From: Fragilariopsis cylindrus CCMP1102
Taxonomy: Eukaryota > Bacillariophyta > Bacillariophyceae > Bacillariales > Bacillariaceae
Assembly: GCA_900095095.1 (NCBI GenBank)
Contig: FMBT01000619.1
Span: 1 to 35,623, forward strand
Length of the DNA: 35,623 nt
Direction: 5' to 3'
Position 1 is the stretch's first letter; each line of letters begins with the position of its first letter. The position numbers and the translations under genes are program-made. Below are positions 31,373 to 35,623 of this stretch, piece by piece. The notes beneath the pieces are model-generated. The model did not search any database, had not been told where the DNA came from, and saw only the letters and a list, made by a program, of their open reading frames with translations.

Positions 31373-31760
31373 CGGTGATGGTTCTAACTTGAGATCAAAA
31401 GAAGCTATGTAAGCAAAAACAAACAATGAATTTTAAAAATGCCGGTACGGATCGAATCGAATGAGAGATGTATGCGATACTTTTTAGAAAAAGCTGTTCG
31501 TTAACTAGTAGCTCAACAGCTCACAATAATTCCTATTACCAGTACTAAAGGACAGATAACAAACCTAATCAGTTTTACTGTGTCTACTTCAACCTATTTG
31601 CCTATCTTTCGATTAGAGAGCGCCTACTACAATATACATGGCATTCAACAAAAAGATTCTCTATGATGTCACGTGCTTACTATATCATTTGATTATTACT
31701 GACTCTTGTCGGAAAACGTTGCAGTATATTTGCTTCGGTTTTCACACAATTATTTATTCA
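31373..31760. other. Convergent 3' intergenic region
   Basis: About 390 bp between the hydrolase stop and the last codons of the SET-domain gene on the other strand. No gene, repeat or RNA recognised. Confidence 0.5.
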
Positions 31761-33928
31761 TTATTCACTGATAAGTTGCTTCAAGCCAATCGTATCTGTA
31801 GGGCATAATGTGTTACGATAAAAAAAGTCTTCCGATTCAGGATCAAAGTTAGGATTCCTCCTAGCGTATTCTTGGTAGGAGTGCTCGGAATACTGTTTCA
31901 ACGTCTCAAAGCGACACGATTTCTTGATGACGAACGTAATGTAGCCAGCCACTGCTTACTATTTCTTTTTGAACGAATCCATCTCAAGACGTACCGCCTT
32001 AGAGCAAGTAAATTCCTCGTGGAAATCACAATCTGATTTAGACCATGACTGGCTAGTTGCCACACCCAAATCAAAGCCCGATATTCAAGTCCGTCTCCAC
32101 CACCTGTTTTCATAACCAATGGGCTGTCGTCGTCGTCGTCGTCGTCGTCTTTACGCTGCTCTAATTCCTCGATCGTATCTTTCAATAACTGTAAGCGTTT
32201 CCATTTAGTCACGAATGTGATAGGGCGAGAAGTCGACCAGTAGAAATTATCTGGTCAACACCTGAGTCGACAGGGATACTACCATGAGTTTGATCAATTT
32301 CGCGAGCAGGAAATGAAACGATCCAATTCCTGTATCTATTAACAATATACAACAACGCCTTTCGCTTCAAACGCTTGAATCGCATTGCCACGACATCTTC
32401 TTCGGTGACGCATTCCTACAAAATGAGATAATCCATGGAAATCAGTATACATAGGAGGAAGAACAAAATAGTGTAAGATATATTGAGAGTTTGTGCGAGT
32501 GCGTGTCTCTCTCACGACGTGAAGAGATCAAAAGCCTTACCTTGTAACCATCATCCTGTTGAAGGTATATGATGATCTGTTTTTTTTGTTCCATTATGTA
32601 CGTATTTGCAGATACAACTCGTGTGTCGACAATTCGATGACCTCCTAGTAGAACAGACGTACGTTCACTAAAATCACCATTAACAAAACCATACGTAGGA
32701 AAAAGACTTTGAATAGGAGGGTATCAAAGAGGAACGAGGACAAAAATATTAGACCATTGTGCTTAGTCTACTATGATATATATATATATATAATATATAT
32801 TATATATAATGCACTACCAGTTCAACTTCGAAATTCATTCCACTTACTCTGCACGCTCGCCATAAGTATCGAAAAGTTCAGCTCCTTTCGGAATATTTTT
32901 GCTGGCGTAGGCCAAGAATTTCTTGGATTCGGGAACGTACTTATATTGTACATTGCGTTCTATATGATGGGAATTTAAACCGTCTAGAATTGGTACCATC
33001 GCGGTGACCTTTTCTCGGATATTTACTCCAAAATTCTTCCTATACCATTCTAATTCTTTCAGCGGAGCATCTTGATCACTTAATGGTCCAGCTTCGAACC
33101 CCCTGGCTTGAACATTCAGACGTGCTGCAACATAATCTTTGTAGCTTATGGATTCACTAAATTCACTAGAGATGCGAACAAACGCTTTGTACTCTGACTC
33201 GATTTCTTCCTTTCGTTTCGAAACCAAGAAGTATGTTTGTGTATGCGCTCCATACAAAGAATTTAGTTCTCTTAGATCAAATGTGACGGGATGATGTGAT
33301 TCATAGTCTTCATAAGTTGGCAAGATATCCAGATAAAAAGAAGATTTTTGTTGTTGATGATTAGCAGAAGAAGTATATTGTGCTGAAATGTTCCTCTTTA
33401 TAAGCATCGCAAGGTAGGCAGCAAGGAAAGCCTGTTCTACCAAAAAGGCGTCTGTATTGGAATGGCGTGCTCCAATCAGTTTATTTTTCACGAATCCGTC
33501 ACGGAAGGCATCCAAAGTCCAGATTTGCATGTCTCTGGGAATTTCGAATAATTTCCAGTTCTTTTCTAATGTCTTCCCCGAAATTAACGTCCTTTCTTCT
33601 GTATGTAGCACATCCTCCCCACAGTTACCATTCTCACAAGTAACACGCACGAGACTTTTGAGTGGTGAATCTAAAAACTACTAATTTGCTGGTTCACGAA
33701 CTGCCGTTTATTGTTCAGCCAGTCCAAATCATTTTGGACTGCGAATCTCCATATGATGGACGAAAGAACGATAATGACACCAATGACGAAACCTATCCTG
33801 ATCTTTCCACTCACTCCATCATGATGATGAAGGGACAGCGATGATTTTTCACCACTTTTCCCATATTTGACACCGTGTTTTCTCTTTGGCTTGCCGCCAT
33901 TGTTGCTGCTAGATTTCTTTTTCGTCAT
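31761..33928 (-). CDS. SET-domain protein with N-terminal membrane anchor, three apparent frameshifts
   Basis: Exons 33928-32848, 32667-32541 and 32415-31761, split by introns 32847-32668 (GTAAGT...TTTTAG) and 32540-32416 (GTAAGG...TTGTAG). The start is basic, then one membrane helix (IGFVIGVIIVLSSIIWRF, about residues 45-62). The SET-like part follows: LEKNWKLFEIPRDMQIW, FLVEQAFLAAYL, and near 315 MVPILDGLNSHHIERNVQY with IPKGAELFDTYGE, as in the Rubisco-LSMT/SETD class (MVPxxDxxNH, GEELFxxYG). Single-base deficits at 33673-33677, 32253-32254 and 32077-32079 each break a family-like frame. Near the end the frame meets TAG TAA; a 72-nt intron (31994-31923) would remove them and lead into NPNFDPESEDFFYRNTLCP, but that junction is unsure. 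The usual NHS is NSH here. Target protein unknown. Confidence 0.72.
32779..32812. repeat. TA microsatellite in a SET-gene intron
   Basis: ATATATATATATATAATATATATTATATATAAT-type sequence inside the 180-nt first intron of the SET gene. Confidence 0.85.
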
Positions 33929-35180
33929 TTTCGCATCTTCAATTACTGGTCAGATGTGGAATGAGTAGAAGATGTACACTGTAGTGCCAATTGTTATGTC
34001 CTACTCGTCGACTACTTTAATAGAGCGAAATACGAAATACGATACTTGTAGTTTGTAAAAGAACAATTTGAATAATTTCGAATAATAGAGCCCGTGCATT
34101 TTGTTGTGTGACGCGTGCAAATATTTTGGGGCTCGCCTTGTGCAAGAGAAAAGGTTCTGTCCTTAGAATATTGTACCCCAACTTTACACGGCAAATACAT
34201 CATATAACATAATATTATGTGTCTGTTTGTTATGAACTATTTTCTTGAAAGCAGATAGGAATATTTTGTGTGTTACAAGCATGGTGTACTAATAGGTGGT
34301 TTTGTTACTGCTAGCTTTTCTTGCAGAAAAGAAAAATCACAACAAGTACGAGTTTCATTAAAAATAGCAGATGCCATTAAGGCTTGTGTGAATCCTGCAT
34401 TATGTGTGTCAAGGCTATGCTGTGGAACATGAGAGAGAGAGAGGGAGATAGAGAGAATACATACACCTAAGTAGTTCTATTGTATTATAAATAGTCTACA
34501 CCTGTGTACGTTGGTATATGTTTGCATATTAATAATACATACTAATTCAGAGGTTTGAGTGGAAAATAAATTATACTATGAATTCAGGACTAGTTTTAGC
34601 TAGACCTAGTTCAATACGACGAGAGTTCCATTTTCCTGGTTTCAATTTTATTATTTCATCCAATGACTCATTTCATTCATTCTATCAGAGATGTCATGTT
34701 GTGAAGCCTAAAGCTACTAGCAGCTAAGCTGGCTTTACTAGAACAGAAATGGTCAAAAAAAGTATAGTGAATTGATGAATGAATCTTACTGTACTTAGCA
34801 TGTCGCAATGTTTTCGACTAAACAATAATTGTTAAGTACTCACCCCATAATGGATGCGCGCGCGCAAGGGGAGATTCGCTAGTTGGGTAGGCGATAACGA
34901 CAAAAATGATCATACGACAAACGACAACGACAAAATCGCTGAAAAAAAAAAAATCGTACACTTCAAAACTAGAAATCGCCGAGTTATGATAATCGATGTC
35001 AGTACACAATTATTGTAGCAAAACGGCGGACAAAAAGAGCTTACAAAAGTTCATTTGAAATTTTTGCATACCGTACCACATACCATACATACCACATCAA
35101 CGAAAACGAGAACTAATCTAATCTACCGTGTCTTGAATTAGAATCAATCTGTTCAAATTAAATAATCTAATAGAATAACA
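33929..35180. promoter_or_regulatory. Divergent intergenic region between the SET gene and the right-end gene
   Basis: About 1.25 kb holding two diverging promoters. It contains a GA microsatellite (about 34431-34456), a short GCGCGCGCGC run (about 34856-34866), and the word TTGGGGCTCGCCTT (about 34127), which also occurs near 19020. No open frame with family resemblance and no tRNA found. Confidence 0.5.
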
Positions 35181-35623
35181 ATGGTCGCTGCTGTTGACAA
35201 CGGACTTTGGGTTCCTGAAACAAGGAATGCAAAGACAGGAAAAGAATCCAAGATCGAGTCATGGTGGGAAATCAGAAGAGCTGGACCTACTGAACCGGCC
35301 CCTACCCGAGGTGCAACACCTCTTGTTGAACGATGCATGCGTGTTCATAGCTTTAGTGAGGAATTTGCAAGACGTACTCTCAAAGGATACCGTCAATTTA
35401 TGGAGTTGAAGTCGGTCATGAATGATTGGCAAGAGCTCAAACTTGCCCCTTCCCTTCCTATTAAACAAATGTGGGAATCACATTTGCTAGACAATCTAAG
35501 CTACACCGAAGATTGTCTTCTTTTATTTGGACGTGTTATTGGTCACAATCCTGACACAATTCTTGATGGACCTGCCTTGAGAGAACGCACCATGACCACT
35601 CAAATCGCCTTCCAGGCACGTTA
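35181..35623 (+). CDS. 5' part of a W-x-x-H-L-L-D family gene (DUF1399-like), runs off the right edge
   Basis: Open from the ATG at 35181 (AACA-ATG) to the last base, 147 complete codons. The N-terminus is soluble with no signal peptide. From about residue 70 it reads FARRTLKGYRQFMELKSV, DWQELKLAPSLPIKQMWESHLLD, LSYTEDCLLLFGRVIGHNPDTI, PALRERTMTTQIAF. This is the layout of a large stramenopile/diatom family in which a DWx-x-x-L-x-PS stretch is followed by D-x-MWHxHILD, NYxxDC and IxHNPDG, related to plant glycine-rich-domain (DUF1399) proteins. Here the His of MWHxH is Glu (MWESH) and the Gly after NPD is Thr. Function unknown. The family assignment comes from memory of the motif pattern. Confidence 0.7.
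   Translation, partial: MVAAVDNGLWVPETRNAKTGKESKIESWWEIRRAGPTEPAPTRGATPLVERCMRVHSFSEEFARRTLKGYRQFMELKSVMNDWQELKLAPSLPIKQMWESHLLDNLSYTEDCLLLFGRVIGHNPDTILDGPALRERTMTTQIAFQAR

Noticed and set aside
34124..34142. TTGGGGCTCGCCTT shared with about 19017-19033
   Set aside because: A single 14-nt match without extended similarity on either side; not enough to call a repeat family.

Overview
The window looks like nuclear DNA of a photosynthetic stramenopile, most probably a diatom. The signs are short GT-AG introns (about 59-186 nt), AT-rich intergenic DNA, and Asn/Asp/Ser low-complexity insertions inside otherwise conserved proteins. There is also a bipartite plastid presequence with a Phe straight after the signal-peptide cleavage site, a secreted protease on a Pro/Thr-rich stalk, and a fused HPPK-DHPS. 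No mobile element, CRISPR array or virus was seen.

Layout. 1-2824 (-): 5' part of a P1B-2 (Zn/Cd type) heavy-metal ATPase, running off the left edge. 3590-8460 (+): a large nuclear-looking, repeat-rich protein ending in a J-domain, rebuilt here across a 59-nt intron. 9247-10077 (+): arrestin-N-like protein. 10353-11773 (-): two-exon basic protein of unknown function. 12168-12240 (+): tRNA-Lys(TTT). 12980-14767 (+): HPPK-DHPS of folate synthesis. 15076-17580 (-): TTC38-like protein. 18049-18121 (-): tRNA-Lys(CTT). 19940-22722 (+): trypsin-like protease with a PT-rich stalk. 23355-24916 (+): plastid DUF1517 protein. 25505-27982 (-): DNA polymerase alpha B subunit. 28424-28496 (-): second, identical tRNA-Lys(CTT). 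28958-31372 (+): secreted alpha/beta hydrolase. 31761-33928 (-): membrane-anchored SET-domain protein. 35181-end (+): 5' part of a stramenopile-type gene with a W-x-x-H-L-L-D motif.

The genes do not form one pathway; this is an ordinary mosaic of eukaryotic housekeeping and lineage-specific genes. Two things stand out. First, seven single-base deficits lie in or beside short homopolymers and break only three genes: the ATPase (3), the protease (1) and the SET gene (3). Adding one base at each site restores a family-like reading frame, which points to assembly errors or to three decaying loci. Second, in the J-domain gene a duplicated segment differs from its sister copy by a 62-nt insertion, and that insertion supplies most of an intron: a candidate for recent intron birth. 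I found no convincing wholly new multi-gene system.
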